NCBI RefSeq assembly: GCF_000003815.2
Contig: NC_049985.1
Location: 2,237,645-2,301,644, forward strand
Length of the DNA: 64,000 nucleotides
Direction of reading: 5' to 3'
Origin: Branchiostoma floridae
Taxonomy: Eukaryota > Chordata > Leptocardii > Amphioxiformes > Branchiostomatidae
The first letter of the stretch is position 1, and every line of letters starts with the position of its first letter. Below, piece after piece: positions 47,168 to 57,977 of the stretch. The translations under genes were made by a program, and so were the position numbers. The notes beneath the pieces are model-generated. The model was not told the origin of the DNA. It saw only the letters and a program-made list of their open reading frames with translations, and searched no databases.

Positions 47168-47690
47168 CTGCAGAAACAGACAAGGTTCACTTTACTCCTG
47201 AACCATCTCCCTAACACCTGCGGAAACAGACAAGGTTCCCTTTACTCCTGTCCTGAACCATCTCCTGAACACCTGCAGAAACAGACAAGCTTCACTTTAC
47301 TCCTGAACCATCTCCTGAACACCCTGCTGATCCAACACCTGTGGAAACAGACAGGGTTCACATTACTCCTGAACCGTCTCCTGAACACCCTGCTGGTCTA
47401 AAACCTGCGGAAACAGACAAGCTTCACTTTACTCCTGAACCATCTCCTGAACACCTGCTGAAACAGACAAGCTTCACTTTACTACTACTGAACCATCTCC
47501 TGAACACCTGCAGAAACAGACAAGCTTCACTTTACTCCTGAACCATCTCCTGAACACCCTGCTGGTCCAACACCTGCAGCGAAAGACAGGTTTCACTTTA
47601 CTCTCAAGGGCAGACACGACTATTTCTCTTGAACCATCTCCTGTACACCCTGTCTGTCTTACATACACCTGCAACAACAGGCAAGGTTCA
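47100..47690 (-). repeat. 65-bp tandem repeat seeded from a coiled-coil exon acceptor
   Basis: About nine units share CTGAACCATCTCCTGAACAC, CTGCTGGTC, CACCTGCAG and AAACAGACAAGCTTCACTTT. The leftmost is the genuine 5' edge of the exon 47167-46991, with its acceptor (ttctgcag). Each further unit repeats the acceptor, so the intron is a ladder of possible splice acceptors. Units differ by small substitutions and one carries an insert near 47610. Confidence 0.85.
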
Positions 47691-49039
47691 TTTTACTCTG
47701 AATCATTTGAATAACGATATCATCTACAGCAAGATACAAGGTTTCACTTTAAGAAGAGACAAGGCTATGTTTTTATCATTGAATGAATGTGTGAATGTAT
47801 GAATAAGTGAATGAGGATAAAGTGATAAATTTTCTGTGGCATATATAAAGTTGATTTAGACTCTCGAGTGTCTGTTTGTAAGTGGCAAAACACAACAAGA
47901 TTAGATGCATTTTTTATTATAACAATGGTTAGGTCTTACTAATTAAGAAAATGTTAGAATTGTGGGACTCCTTTAAAACTGTGTCTGTTTTTTCGTTTGT
48001 CTGTTGGTTGTCTGTATTGCATACACGAATCAAGGCGTAATATATACTATGTAATGTTATGTGTATGTGTACCAATGTGATGTATATGTTTTAATGTATG
48101 ACCCCAGGAAGAATAGTGGATGCACATGTGTATTCACTAATGGGTGTCATTTTAACAATAAACAATATATCAGATTTGTACAGAATAGCACAAGCTCCGG
48201 ACAGCTTTATTTCATCCACTCACACCGGGATGGATCCCTATCGTTTTCGAGTGGTAGGTGTGGCTCTCCTCAAGCACGGGACCTCCATTTAATTTCCTAT
48301 TCGAGTGACATTCTTAGCCTAGGTTTGGTACTCATTTCCACCTGAGTGGAAAATTAGTATATTTCCCAAGGGCACAGCATGTCAGGAGATTGAACCCAGA
48401 ACCTCTGGGTCCAGGACTAGCACTCTAATCGCTACGCCTGCAAACAATATTTAGCTGTAAGTAGCTCTGAATGATTATGTTCCAAGTTTAAATATGTTGA
48501 AAGCATTCGTGTACAATGATTCCATGAAGAGTAGAGGTGTAAGTTGCTAATCGAGATCAAAACAAAGAAATAAACAAACAAATAAGATATAAGAATGAGT
48601 TATACCTTATTACATATATCCTTTATTAACCTTAATGTGCATTCCCGTAATGTTTAAAAGTGCAGTTCTGAGCCCAGTAAGTGATTCTAAGAATTTTAAA
48701 TGTATCATCCATTGTAAGCAGCAGAAGAATTCATTGTCCCTACAGGGAACCCTGCCATTTTCTTCCGTTCCATTAGAAATAAGATCCATCATTAAATATC
48801 TAAAGCGTATGACACATCCACTATTGGATACCTAACGTGTATTACACAACGCAATCAGACATGCCTATCTTGTGGAGATGAAATTCAATGCGTAAAATTG
48901 AATTGTACATTTATTTCAGCGGAACAGATGAATGAATGACATTAAATATATTGCCTTGCATTCTGTGAATACATTGATATCTGATAAGTGTGATAACACT
49001 TACATGCAAATGAATGTTGTGGAGTCATGTTAAAAACTT
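47691..49039. other. Intergenic region before the TRIM array
   Basis: No gene was recognised. A tRNA-like SINE head on minus near 48360-48445 (GCGATTAGAGTGCTAGTCC, GGTTCTGGGTTCAATCTCC) is the only identifiable element. The upstream exons of the CNTNAP-type gene may lie here but no convincing one was found. Confidence 0.4.
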
Positions 49040-51028
49040 TTAGATTCCGTGGAAAAATTTGATACAACCAGGATATTCAGAAACAACTAAATGTCCGTCG
49101 AGAGTCAGCGCCAGTCCCAATGGCAATGGACGGTCCAGTCCGTGTTCCTCCCGTGTCAGCACGTGCCTGATAAACGTGCCGTCCCGACTGAACACGGAAA
49201 CACGAAAGTTTTTAAAGTCAGCCACGATGATGTTGTCCTCGCCGTCCGTGATGACAGACCAGGGGCTGTACAGCTGACCAGGTTCCGAGCCACGTGACCC
49301 GCACGTGAAGAGATAACGACCGGTGGGGTCAAATATCTTCAAGTTGTTGTTGTCACAGTCATTGACGATGATTTGGTTGCTGCTGTTGACGGTCACGCGG
49401 AGATAGGAACCCAGCTGCTGCTGACCTTGACCTTTATCCCCGAACTTCAGCATGACGTCACCGCTGGGACTAAGTACGAAAACTTGGTGCTCGATAGTGA
49501 CGATGACGCGTCCCAAACCGTCAACAGCAACACCACGTGTAGCGCCTCCTCTCTGTGCAGCCCCTGTCACCTGGATGACACGTGACTCCCTCCCCTGTTT
49601 GTCCAGTACGTGAATCCTGTGTCCGTCCCCTGTCACCAACAGCTCACCGTTTGTCAGTGCCGCCACATACAACGGCTTGAACCTTAGGTCGACCTTCCTC
49701 TTGAAGGAGCCATCTTTGTCTAGAAATTGCAGGCGCAAGTTGCTATAATCAGCCACAACAATGTCTCCCTCTGCGGTGACAGCGAGCGAGCTCGGAAAGG
49801 CAAACTGTCCAACTCCACAGCCCTTCTTACCAACAGTTTTCACGTGTTTTAGACTCGAGCCGCCATTCCCGATCACCACGTTTGGTCGCACTTGCGTGAT
49901 TTTTTGCGGTGAGCACAAAGGTGTTTTCACCTGGTTTATTCCACCTACAAGTCTAGCTACTTCCTGCTCCAGTTCTCCGGTTGGTGGGTCAAAGGTCAAG
50001 TTCACAAAGTTCTTGGGAAGTTCAGACTTCTCAGTGTTTTTGTACTCCGCGGTTTGATCCAACCGTCCGGTCAGTTCTCCGGCCACCGACATGAGCTCCG
50101 CCGGGCTCCCGTACTCCAACACGTTGTCCGTGAACTGGACACAGCTCCTGGCTGAGGCCAGGTCCATCTCAGCTGCCTCCATGGCGGCTTCCATCTGTTT
50201 CTCCCGAGCAGCGTTCATGGCGCGAAGCTGAACGATTCTGTCGTTTCCCACCTTCTTCGCGGCCTCGATGATCGAGTTGACTTGTTTTCTGATCTGTTCT
50301 TCTGTTCGCTGTACCTGTGCAGACCACTCGTCCTTCACTGACTGCAACTCTTCTATCCACTTCTCACGCAGGTCTGCTGTGTTCTTGACTGTCGCAAGTT
50401 TTGCCTTGACCTTTGCCCCCTCCCTCTCGGCCGCCTTCTCTATCTCCACATACTGGTGATCTTTGTGCGCCGTGACCACACAGTGCAGACAGATGACCCG
50501 GTGGCAGGTGTCACAGTAGAACTTGTTCAGTTCATGGTGATCCTCACACTTGGAGGTCTCCCTTGCCCGGAGCTCGGCGGCAGCCTTGCCGGATTGGAGG
50601 TCTTGAACTTTGTGGGACCGATTAGCTTTGAAGCGTCCGTGCATATCGTTACACGTCTGACACAGGTAGTCAGTACACTCCAAGCAGTAGAACTGAGCCT
50701 TGTTGCCTACCTCACATACCGTACAGGGGATTCCATCCTCCGGCGCCTCGGAAATTTCCCCTTTCGGCTGTTGTTGTAGAATGTCGCGCAGTTTGCCAAC
50801 GAGGAAGTTGGACTTCAGCTCTTGGACGCCATTTCTGGGCAGTGGCACGTCCTGTCGGCATGTTGGACAGTCCAGTTTCCCTACCGGCTCTGTGGCCAGG
50901 AGCTTCTCCAAACACGGCTGGCAGAAGGTGTGAAGACACGGCAGCATCTTAGGCTGCTTGAAGTCCTCCAAACACACCTGGCAGACGAGAAATTCGTCTG
51001 TTATATCGCTGATCGCGTTCGACGCCAT
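49040..51028 (-). CDS. TRIM-NHL E3 ubiquitin ligase, array copy 1
   Basis: Single-exon frame of 662 codons from the MASN start shared by the first three copies; an upstream in-frame ATG at 51034 adds only MT. RING finger (about 16-59): CQVCLEDF..CLHTFCQPCLEKLL..CPTCRQD, the E2-binding zinc domain. B-box 1 (about 100-138, CTVCEVG..FYCLECTDYLCQTC) and B-box 2 (about 160-195, CEDHHELNKFYCDTC..CLHC..AHKDH). A coiled coil follows to about 310, then six NHL-type beta-propeller repeats to the end (VADYSNLRLQFLDKDGSF, IIVADFKNFRVSVFSRDG). No filamin repeat is apparent between coiled coil and NHL, unlike TRIM2/3/71. In the family the propeller binds RNA or protein targets. Intact. Confidence 0.92.
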   Translation of the reverse strand: MASNAISDITDEFLVCQVCLEDFKQPKMLPCLHTFCQPCLEKLLATEPVGKLDCPTCRQDVPLPRNGVQELKSNFLVGKLRDILQQQPKGEISEAPEDGIPCTVCEVGNKAQFYCLECTDYLCQTCNDMHGRFKANRSHKVQDLQSGKAAAELRARETSKCEDHHELNKFYCDTCHRVICLHCVVTAHKDHQYVEIEKAAEREGAKVKAKLATVKNTADLREKWIEELQSVKDEWSAQVQRTEEQIRKQVNSIIEAAKKVGNDRIVQLRAMNAAREKQMEAAMEAAEMDLASARSCVQFTDNVLEYGSPAELMSVAGELTGRLDQTAEYKNTEKSELPKNFVNLTFDPPTGELEQEVARLVGGINQVKTPLCSPQKITQVRPNVVIGNGGSSLKHVKTVGKKGCGVGQFAFPSSLAVTAEGDIVVADYSNLRLQFLDKDGSFKRKVDLRFKPLYVAALTNGELLVTGDGHRIHVLDKQGRESRVIQVTGAAQRGGATRGVAVDGLGRVIVTIEHQVFVLSPSGDVMLKFGDKGQGQQQLGSYLRVTVNSSNQIIVNDCDNNNLKIFDPTGRYLFTCGSRGSEPGQLYSPWSVITDGEDNIIVADFKNFRVSVFSRDGTFIRHVLTREEHGLDRPLPLGLALTLDGHLVVSEYPGCIKFFHGI

Positions 51029-51034
51029 TGTCAC

Positions 51035-51345
51035 TAAGCACTGAATGTTGACATTGGCACGCCCACTGAAACTTTAGAAGGGGTCACAGTAAAACGCTTT
51101 GAGCGTTCGACCTTATCAATTATGTTTACCTTCTATTCACACTTTAGGTCGTTCCATTCCATAAGTTTGGAGGGGTGCAGACCCACTGTCGATACGACGC
51201 AAAGAGATACGATAATAAGGCAAGCAACATATAGCCTATAGGGATGAAAGGGTAATCGTAAGTTGTGTCGAGTTGTCGGAAGGTTGACCAGAATTTCCCT
51301 GGGTTCAAGGGGAAAGTCCTGACGGCCTTTGGGAACACCTTGTGA
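51035..51345. promoter_or_regulatory. Upstream flank of TRIM copy 1
   Basis: The first 90 bases contain GGCACGCCCACTGAAACTTT and GGGGTCACAGT..CTTTGAGCG, a block repeated ahead of copies 2 and 3. Its location just 5' of the start codon in each case suggests a shared core promoter or 5' UTR, but it may simply be duplicated flank. Confidence 0.45.
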
Positions 51346-51420
51346 TATCGCGTGGCGTAATCGGCAGCGCTTTGGGCTCAGACCTAAGAGGTCTTGGGTT
51401 CGAAACCTGCCATTGTGATT
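51345..51420 (+). mobile_element. tRNA-like sequence (pseudo-tRNA or SINE head)
   Basis: GTGGCGTAATCGGCAGCGC resembles a D arm with box A and CTTGGGTTCGAAACC a T arm with box B, but the acceptor stem does not pair and the anticodon stem has a mismatch. It lies at the left border of the hairpin array. Confidence 0.45.
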
Positions 51421-51456
51421 TAACTAGTACGAGGAGTACTGTACGAGTTTGTCTTC

Positions 51457-52370
51457 TAGTGAAAAATGTGATAGCACCCCTCTATTGCATTAACTCATTA
51501 GTTAGAATAAATTTGTGTCTATCATTGAAAAAGGTAATAGCATCCATCTATAACATTAATTCACGAAAAAGAGGGGAAAGTTGGTTCTACTAGTGAAAGA
51601 ATGTGATAGCACCACTCTACCACCTTAATTCACTAGTGAGAGTAAAAGGTCTGATCTAAATTAATTCTTGAAATAATGAGATACCATTGTGACAACCATT
51701 GTCACGTGTAAAAGTAGCTAACATGGTTTTCAACTGAAAAACTTTTTGAACTAAAATAATGAGATAAATAGACCACTACCGGGTCAGTAAATTAATGTAA
51801 GGGAAGGGTGTTATCACATTTTTCACTACTAGACACAGATTTAGACCAGATGTATACCTTTTACTAGTGAATTAGTGTGATAGCACCCATTATCACATTA
51901 AGTCACTAGGTAAGTGGAAAAAACTGCATCTACTAGTGAAAAATGTGATGGCACTCCTCTATCACATTAATTCACAAGTGAGAGAGGGAAAGTGTTGCTA
52001 CTAGTGACAAAAATGTGATAGCACCCCTCTATCACATTAATTCACTAGTAAGAGAAAAACTGTGTCTACTAGTGAAAAATGTGATAGCACCCCTCTATCA
52101 CATTAATTCACTAGTATACGTAAGAGAAAAACTGCATACTAGCGAAAAATGTGATAGCACCCCTCTATCACATTAATTCACTAGTAAGAGGAAAAGTGTG
52201 TCTACTAGTGAAAAATGTGATAGCACTCCTCTATCACATTAATTCACAATTAAGAGGAAAAAGTGTTGCTACTAGTGACAAAAATGTGATAGCACTCCTC
52301 GGTACATTAATTCACTAGTAAGAGAAAAAACTGTGTCTACTAGAGAAAAATTCAATAGTAAAAGGAAAAC
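51457..52370. repeat. Hairpin minisatellite, about 11 units of roughly 65 bp
   Basis: Best units (about 52000-52260) carry ACTAGTGAAAAATGTGATAG, the 7-base spacer CACCCCT, then CTATCACATTAATTCACTAG. The two blocks are inverted repeats with one small mismatch, so each unit can form a stem of about 20 bp. A short linker AAGAGGAAAA-GTGT joins units. One unit near 51800 is in the reverse orientation. Spacer and arms change together in only a few units. No open frame of note. Confidence 0.85.
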
Positions 52371-52619
52371 ATCTGATCTCATCAAGCAGAACGTAAGATA
52401 TTGCATTAATTTAAAGACACCACAGAGCAGAGTCTAAACTATTAACATTATAAAGCCTGTCATCGTCATCTCAAGTCACCATTCTGTAATCTTTATGAAC
52501 AACCAAAAACAGAATGGTACAGAAAGGTTAAAAAAGGTATGAAACATAGTTCTACATCAAGTATAATGCATAGCGTATAAAGTCCTCATCAAATATGTGC
52601 AAGCTACTCGTGCTGCATG

Positions 52620-53401
52620 ATAATCTGTTGTATGGGGAAGGTTCAACTTAACGGAGTGCTGGATAGCATGAAGGATTCATGTACGTGTAATCTAACATTG
52701 CACAAGTATCTAAAATTCCATGACCTGATACCTGGTTACTGAATCCTTTATTGACCTTTTTAGTACTCTTTGCTTGATGTATTGGACTTTTTCTAATAAA
52801 ATGAGACAAGAGTCCATTTGTGGTACTGCACACCACGATAAAATTGACTAAACTTTAAACGCTAATATCTCGAAAACAAAACATTAGATTTGAACGCGGT
52901 TTTAACCTAACTCATTAGTTAGGGTTAACAATGTGCCTTTTTCTAGGAGTGGGTGGGGAGGGGGTCTAGGAGAGATGGTTTCTAACGGGCTTGGCTTGCC
53001 TTCCTGGCTATTGGTGAACGTTTTTCGCAGTTTAGCAGAATTTTCGAATTGATAGGAAGTATGAATTTTTCTGTCGCATAGAACAAATACATGAAACACA
53101 GCAATGAATGAAAGAACACTTTCGGCGTCCCTAAAACAATCATTATTGACCATCATACTGAAGCATGTTTTCTCAAACTTTAATATTAAAAGTCTTTTGG
53201 TCTTTGTTGGATATACAATATTTACAAATAAAGTGCATTGTACAGTGGTTCATAGAGAGATACTTTGTTCTTGTGGAGATTGAAGTTAAAAGGTAAAATG
53301 TAACTGTATCATAGCGGCACACATGGATGCATGGCGTTATATATTGTCTTCGGTGCTTTAGAAAAATGTTTAACGCTTTGGATGAATTGATGTCATTAAT
53401 A
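52620..53401. repeat. TRIM spacer duplicate, copy 1
   Basis: This spacer matches those at 58500-59640 and 62640-63550. Shared blocks include AATCCTTTATTGACCTTTT, CACACCACGAT-AAATTGACT, AACAATGTGCCTTTTTCTAG, CTAACGGGC and GGCTATTGGTGAACGTT. It shows the array grew by duplication of gene plus flank. Confidence 0.8.
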
Positions 53402-53409
53402 TCTGTTCG

Positions 53410-55920
53410 CTTAGATTGAAAAATTGTATTAGTGATTTGATAAGTGAAGATCAAACTGGTTATTTGAAAAACAGATTCATTGGAGAGAATATACGAAGAA
53501 TTTTAGAATTAATTGAATATTATGACACTAACGAAAAACCAGGACTGATCTTTATTGCCGATTTCGAGAAGGCATTTGATAGCCTAAGATGGGATTATAT
53601 GTTTAAAGTTTTGAACTATTTTGGCTTTGGGGAATCTCTTATTAAATGGATTTCGGTTTTATACAACAATATTTCTAGTAAAGTAATAAACAATGGACAT
53701 ATTTCTGACGCCTTTCCTCTTCTCCGTGGTGTTCGACAGGGGTGTCCCCTCTCCCCCTACTTGTTTATTTTATGTGTAGAATTATTAGCCACAAAAATCA
53801 GGACCAACGAACACATAAAAGGACTTAAGATACACACTCTGGAAACCAAGGTCTCACAGTTTGCTGATGATTCTAATTTTCCTCTGCAACCCGAAGCACA
53901 ATCTCTAGTAGCCCTCGTTGAAGATTTAAAGAATTTTTCAATAATTTCTGGCTTAAAACCGAACTTTGACAAATGTACGATTTTAAGAATAGGCTCTTTA
54001 AAAAACACAACTTTTTCTCTCCCTTGTGATCTTCCTATCAAATGGACTAATGGCCCTGTACAACTTCTAGGGATTATGCTGGGTTTAGGCACAACTGGTT
54101 ATACCGAAAAATTAGATCAGAATTACTGGACAAAACTAGCTAAGATAGACAAGATCTTGCTCCCCTGGAGAGGACATTCCTTAACACTTTTTGGTAAAAT
54201 TGCCTTGGTGAACTCTCTAATAGTATCACAATTTACATATCTATTCATGGCTTTACCTTCTCCTAGCGCCAAGTTCTTTAAGGAGTATGAGAAAAAGATA
54301 TTCAATTTCATTTGGAATGGGCGCCCAGAAAAGATTAAACGCAAGGTTATATATAACACCTATGACTGTGGTGGTCTGAAATTAATACACTTACCCACTT
54401 TTGATCTCACTCGTAAGGCATCGTGGATACCTAGACTATGGCAAGCAAAAACACCTTTAAGTAAATACTTGACTGATTTCCCAGATCCTGTATGTAAACT
54501 TTACCCTTTCTTGCAATTATCTAAATATCATATAGACTGTATTTTCACTAAGTTTTCTCGGTCTGTTAGTCCTTTCTTCATCAATGCCCTTAAAGCATGG
54601 CTTTCCTTCCAATTTAAGCCACCTGAAACACACCAGGACATACAATCACAGCTTTTATGGCTCAACTCAAATATTACTATAGACAGCAAGCCTATTCACT
54701 TTAGAAAGCAAGCTACTGGTCAAATATTATTTATAAGTGACCTTTTAGATACAAATGGAAAATTTTTGTCATATAAGGAATTATCGCTGAAATTTGGGAA
54801 AACTCTTCAAATGATGGAATATAATCAAATAATCTCCGCTATCCCAAGCACCTGGAAAAGACATCTTAAGGATAAACCACTTACTATAGGACCTAATGCA
54901 CCCTTCATATCAAACTATTCCTGGTTGGGGGCACGTAAGATAAATAAAGATATATACATGACAACTCTTTTGACAAATAACGTAGTCCAAACCCCAGTTA
55001 AAATCCAAACATATTGGGAAGAAATACTTGACATAATAATACCATGGAAACAAGTTTATAGACTGATATACAAGACTACAATATGTCCGAGACTAAGATT
55101 TTTCCAATTTAGGATGTTACATAAATTTCTACCTACCAGAAAAATGTTATATATTTGGAAACTCTCGGACAGCCCTATTTGCATACACTGTGGAAATGAG
55201 CAAGAAGATACACTGCATCTATTTTGGGAATGTCCAAGAGTTTCCCAATTTTGGAGAGATGTCAAGAAATGGCACGAACGAGTATCGAGTGAACCATTAC
55301 ACATAGATTTAGCAAGTGTAATTTTGGGTGATCTAACAGTAAATTCCCCTAGGCTGAACAATACACTAATATTAATGGCAAAATTTTTTATTTACAAACA
55401 GCAAGAAAAACACCTATCATTAAACCATTTTATCTCATATATTAAGACTTCTTACAAATTGGGATTTATAATAGCTTCCAGAAAGAACAAATTGGCAGTT
55501 CACTACAGTAAATGGGGAGAAATACTTCACATCATTTCTTAAACCCCTCTATTTTCTTTTTGTCTTTTGCTACTCTTGTGGTTTTGCATTATTCAATTAT
55601 TTTCACTAGTATTTGAAGCGAAATGTTGTATTGATGGTTTCTTATGTGTCTGTACTTTATTTGAGATTATTCTTGTTTAAAGTTTACCATTAATTTACAC
55701 TGATGTTACTTTTCTTATGTAAACGATACTACCTTATACTACTGTATTAGTTTATTTGGTTGGTATTATTTTCTTCCCGCTGTAGTATTGTTATCTATTT
55801 TTGGATCCGTGGTTTATGTTTATGTTTTGTCTCAGTTATTGTCTCCATCTCTATTGTCATTATGTATTCTTCTGTTATTTCTGTTTATTTGAAATGCAAT
55901 AAATATTAAAAAAAAAAAAA
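53410..55920 (+). mobile_element. 5'-truncated LINE (L1/Tx1-like) insertion with open ORF2
   Basis: An uninterrupted frame to 55542 encodes reverse transcriptase motifs A (FIADFEKAFDSL, about residues 47-57), B (GVRQGCPLSPYLF, 105-117) and C (FADD, 149-152, where many LINEs have YADD). A zinc-knuckle-like CIHCGNEQEDTLHLFWECP lies near the C-terminus. The endonuclease and any ORF1 are missing, and the first codon is not ATG, so this is a truncated copy. It ends in a poly(A) tail at 55907-55920. TCTGTTCG at 53402-53409 and 55921-55928 is the target duplication. The intact frame indicates recent insertion. Clade call is by eye. Confidence 0.9.
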
Positions 55921-55991
55921 TCTGTTCGGTACAATAAGCGGTACATGCAGTAGTAGAACTAGAAGGATGTTGTGAAGTTGTTCGAAAAACG

Positions 55992-57977
55992 TTATTTTCC
56001 GTGGAAAAATATAATAGAATGAGTACATTCAGAAACGACCAAATGTCCGTCGTGAGTCAGCGCCAGTCCCAATGGACCGCACAGTCCGTGTTCCTCCCGT
56101 GTCAGCACGTGCCTGATAAACGTGCCGTTCCGACTGAACACGGAAACACGCCAGTTGTTACAGTCAGCCACGATGATTTTGTCCTCGCTGTCCGTGATGA
56201 CACATTCGGGCTTGTTGAGCTGACCAGGTCCCGAGCCGAGTGACCCGCACGTGAAAAGATGACGACCGGCGGGGTCAAATACCTTCACGTTGTGGTTGTC
56301 ATAGTCACTGACGATGATTTGGTTGCTGCTGTTGACGGTAACGCGGAGGTCGGAACTCAGCTGCTGCTGACCTTGACCTTTGTATCCGAATTTCAGCATG
56401 ACGTCACCGCCGGGACTGAGTACAAGAACTTGGTACCCGATAGTGACGATGATGCGTCCCAAACCGTCAACAGCGACACCGAGTGTAGTTTCATCTGTCT
56501 CTGCAGCCCCTGTCACCTGGATGACACGTGACTCCCTCCCCTGTTTGTCCAGTACGTGAATCTTGTGTCCGTCTCCTGTCACCAACAGTTCACCGTTTGT
56601 CAGTGCCGCCACAGACCACGGCTTGAACCCCAGATCGACCTTCTTCTTGAAAGAGCCACCTTTGTTCAGAAATTGCAGCCGTGAGTTTTCATTATCAGTT
56701 ACTACAATGTCTCCCTCTGCGGTGACTGCGAGATAGTCTAACTGCCCATCCCCACTGCCCTCTTCCCCAACAGTTTTCACGTGTTTTACACTCGCACCGC
56801 CATTCCCGATCACCACGTTCGGTTGCACCTGCCTGATTTGAGGTGGACGCAAAGGTGTTCTCACCTGTTTTATCCCACTTACAAGTTTAGCTACTTCCTG
56901 CTCTAGGTCACCAGCTGGTGGGTCTAAGGTCAAGGTCACAAAGTTCTCGGTCAGTTCAGATTTCACGGTGTTCTTGTCTTCCCCGGTTTGGTCCAACCGT
57001 CCGGCCAGTTCTCCTGCCACCGACATGAGCTCCGCCGGGCTCCCGTACTCCAACACGTTGTCCGTGAACTGGACACAGCTCCTGGCTGAGGCCAGGTCCA
57101 TCTCAGCTGTCTCCATGGCGGCTTCCATCTGTTTCTCCCGAGCAACGTTCATGGCGCGAAGCTGAGCGATTCTGTCGTTTCCCACCTTCTTCGCGGTATC
57201 GATGATCGAGTTGACTTGTTTTCTGATCTGTTCTTCTGTCCGCTGTACCTCTGAAGACCACACGTTCTTCACTAACTGCAGCTGCTGTATCCACATCTCA
57301 TGCAGGTCTGCTGTGTTCTTGACTGTCGCCAGTTTTGCCTTGATCTTTGCTCCCTCCCTCTCGGCCGCCTTCTCTATCTCCACATACTGGTGATCTTTGT
57401 GCGCCGTGACCACACAGTGCAGACAGATGACCCGGTGACAGGTATCACAGTGGAACTTGTTCAGTTCACGGTGATCCTCACACTTGGAGGTCTCCCTTGC
57501 TCTTAGCTCGGCGGCAGCTTGGCCGGATTGCAGGTCTTGAAGTGTTACAACTTTGTGGGACTTGGTCACTTGAAGCCGACGATGGGTGCCGTTACATGTC
57601 TGACACAAATAGTTGGTACACACCACACAGTAGAACTGAGCCGAGTTCCCGACCTCACAGGCCGTACATGGGACTCCTTCCTCCCGCGCCTTGGAAGTAC
57701 TAGTTGCCCCTTTCGGCTGTTGTTGCAGAATGTCGCGCAGTTTGCCAACGAGGAAGTTGGACTTCAGACCCTTCACGCCATTTTCTGGGAGGGGCACGTC
57801 CTGTCGGCATGTTGGACAGTCCAGTTTCCCTAAAGGCTCTGTGGCCAGGAGCTTCTCCAAACACGGCTGGCAGAAGGTGTGAAGACACGACAGCATCTTA
57901 GGCTGCTTGAAGTCCTCCAAACACACCTGGCAGACGAGAAATTCGTCTGTTATATCGCTGATCGTGTTCGACGCCAT
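55992..57977 (-). CDS. TRIM-NHL E3 ubiquitin ligase, array copy 2
   Basis: Single-exon frame of 661 codons from the conserved MASN start. An in-frame ATG at 58043 would add 22 residues, but the sequence there corresponds to 5' flank in the other copies. Same order as copy 1: RING (CQVCLEDFKQPKMLSCLHTF), two B-boxes, coiled coil and NHL propeller. It differs from copy 1 by a four-residue TSKA insertion before B-box 1 and a shortened linker into NHL (GEEGSGDGQLDYLAVTAEGD, lacking the FPSS residues). Zinc ligands all appear intact. The LINE lies about 70 bp beyond its stop codon, so its 3' UTR may be altered. Confidence 0.92.
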   Translation of the reverse strand: MASNTISDITDEFLVCQVCLEDFKQPKMLSCLHTFCQPCLEKLLATEPLGKLDCPTCRQDVPLPENGVKGLKSNFLVGKLRDILQQQPKGATSTSKAREEGVPCTACEVGNSAQFYCVVCTNYLCQTCNGTHRRLQVTKSHKVVTLQDLQSGQAAAELRARETSKCEDHRELNKFHCDTCHRVICLHCVVTAHKDHQYVEIEKAAEREGAKIKAKLATVKNTADLHEMWIQQLQLVKNVWSSEVQRTEEQIRKQVNSIIDTAKKVGNDRIAQLRAMNVAREKQMEAAMETAEMDLASARSCVQFTDNVLEYGSPAELMSVAGELAGRLDQTGEDKNTVKSELTENFVTLTLDPPAGDLEQEVAKLVSGIKQVRTPLRPPQIRQVQPNVVIGNGGASVKHVKTVGEEGSGDGQLDYLAVTAEGDIVVTDNENSRLQFLNKGGSFKKKVDLGFKPWSVAALTNGELLVTGDGHKIHVLDKQGRESRVIQVTGAAETDETTLGVAVDGLGRIIVTIGYQVLVLSPGGDVMLKFGYKGQGQQQLSSDLRVTVNSSNQIIVSDYDNHNVKVFDPAGRHLFTCGSLGSGPGQLNKPECVITDSEDKIIVADCNNWRVSVFSRNGTFIRHVLTREEHGLCGPLGLALTHDGHLVVSECTHSIIFFHGK

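Noticed and set aside
51345-51420. Functional tRNA gene
   Set aside because: The T arm is good, but the acceptor stem fails to pair and the anticodon loop lacks the usual U at position 33.
51457-52370. CRISPR-like repeat-spacer array
   Set aside because: Unit spacing is regular, but the intervals between palindromes are short and repeated rather than unique, and the context is a eukaryotic gene array.
53757-54092. Open frames antisense to the LINE and TRIM genes
   Set aside because: They are mirror frames of well-supported coding sequence, repeated at equivalent positions in each paralogue.
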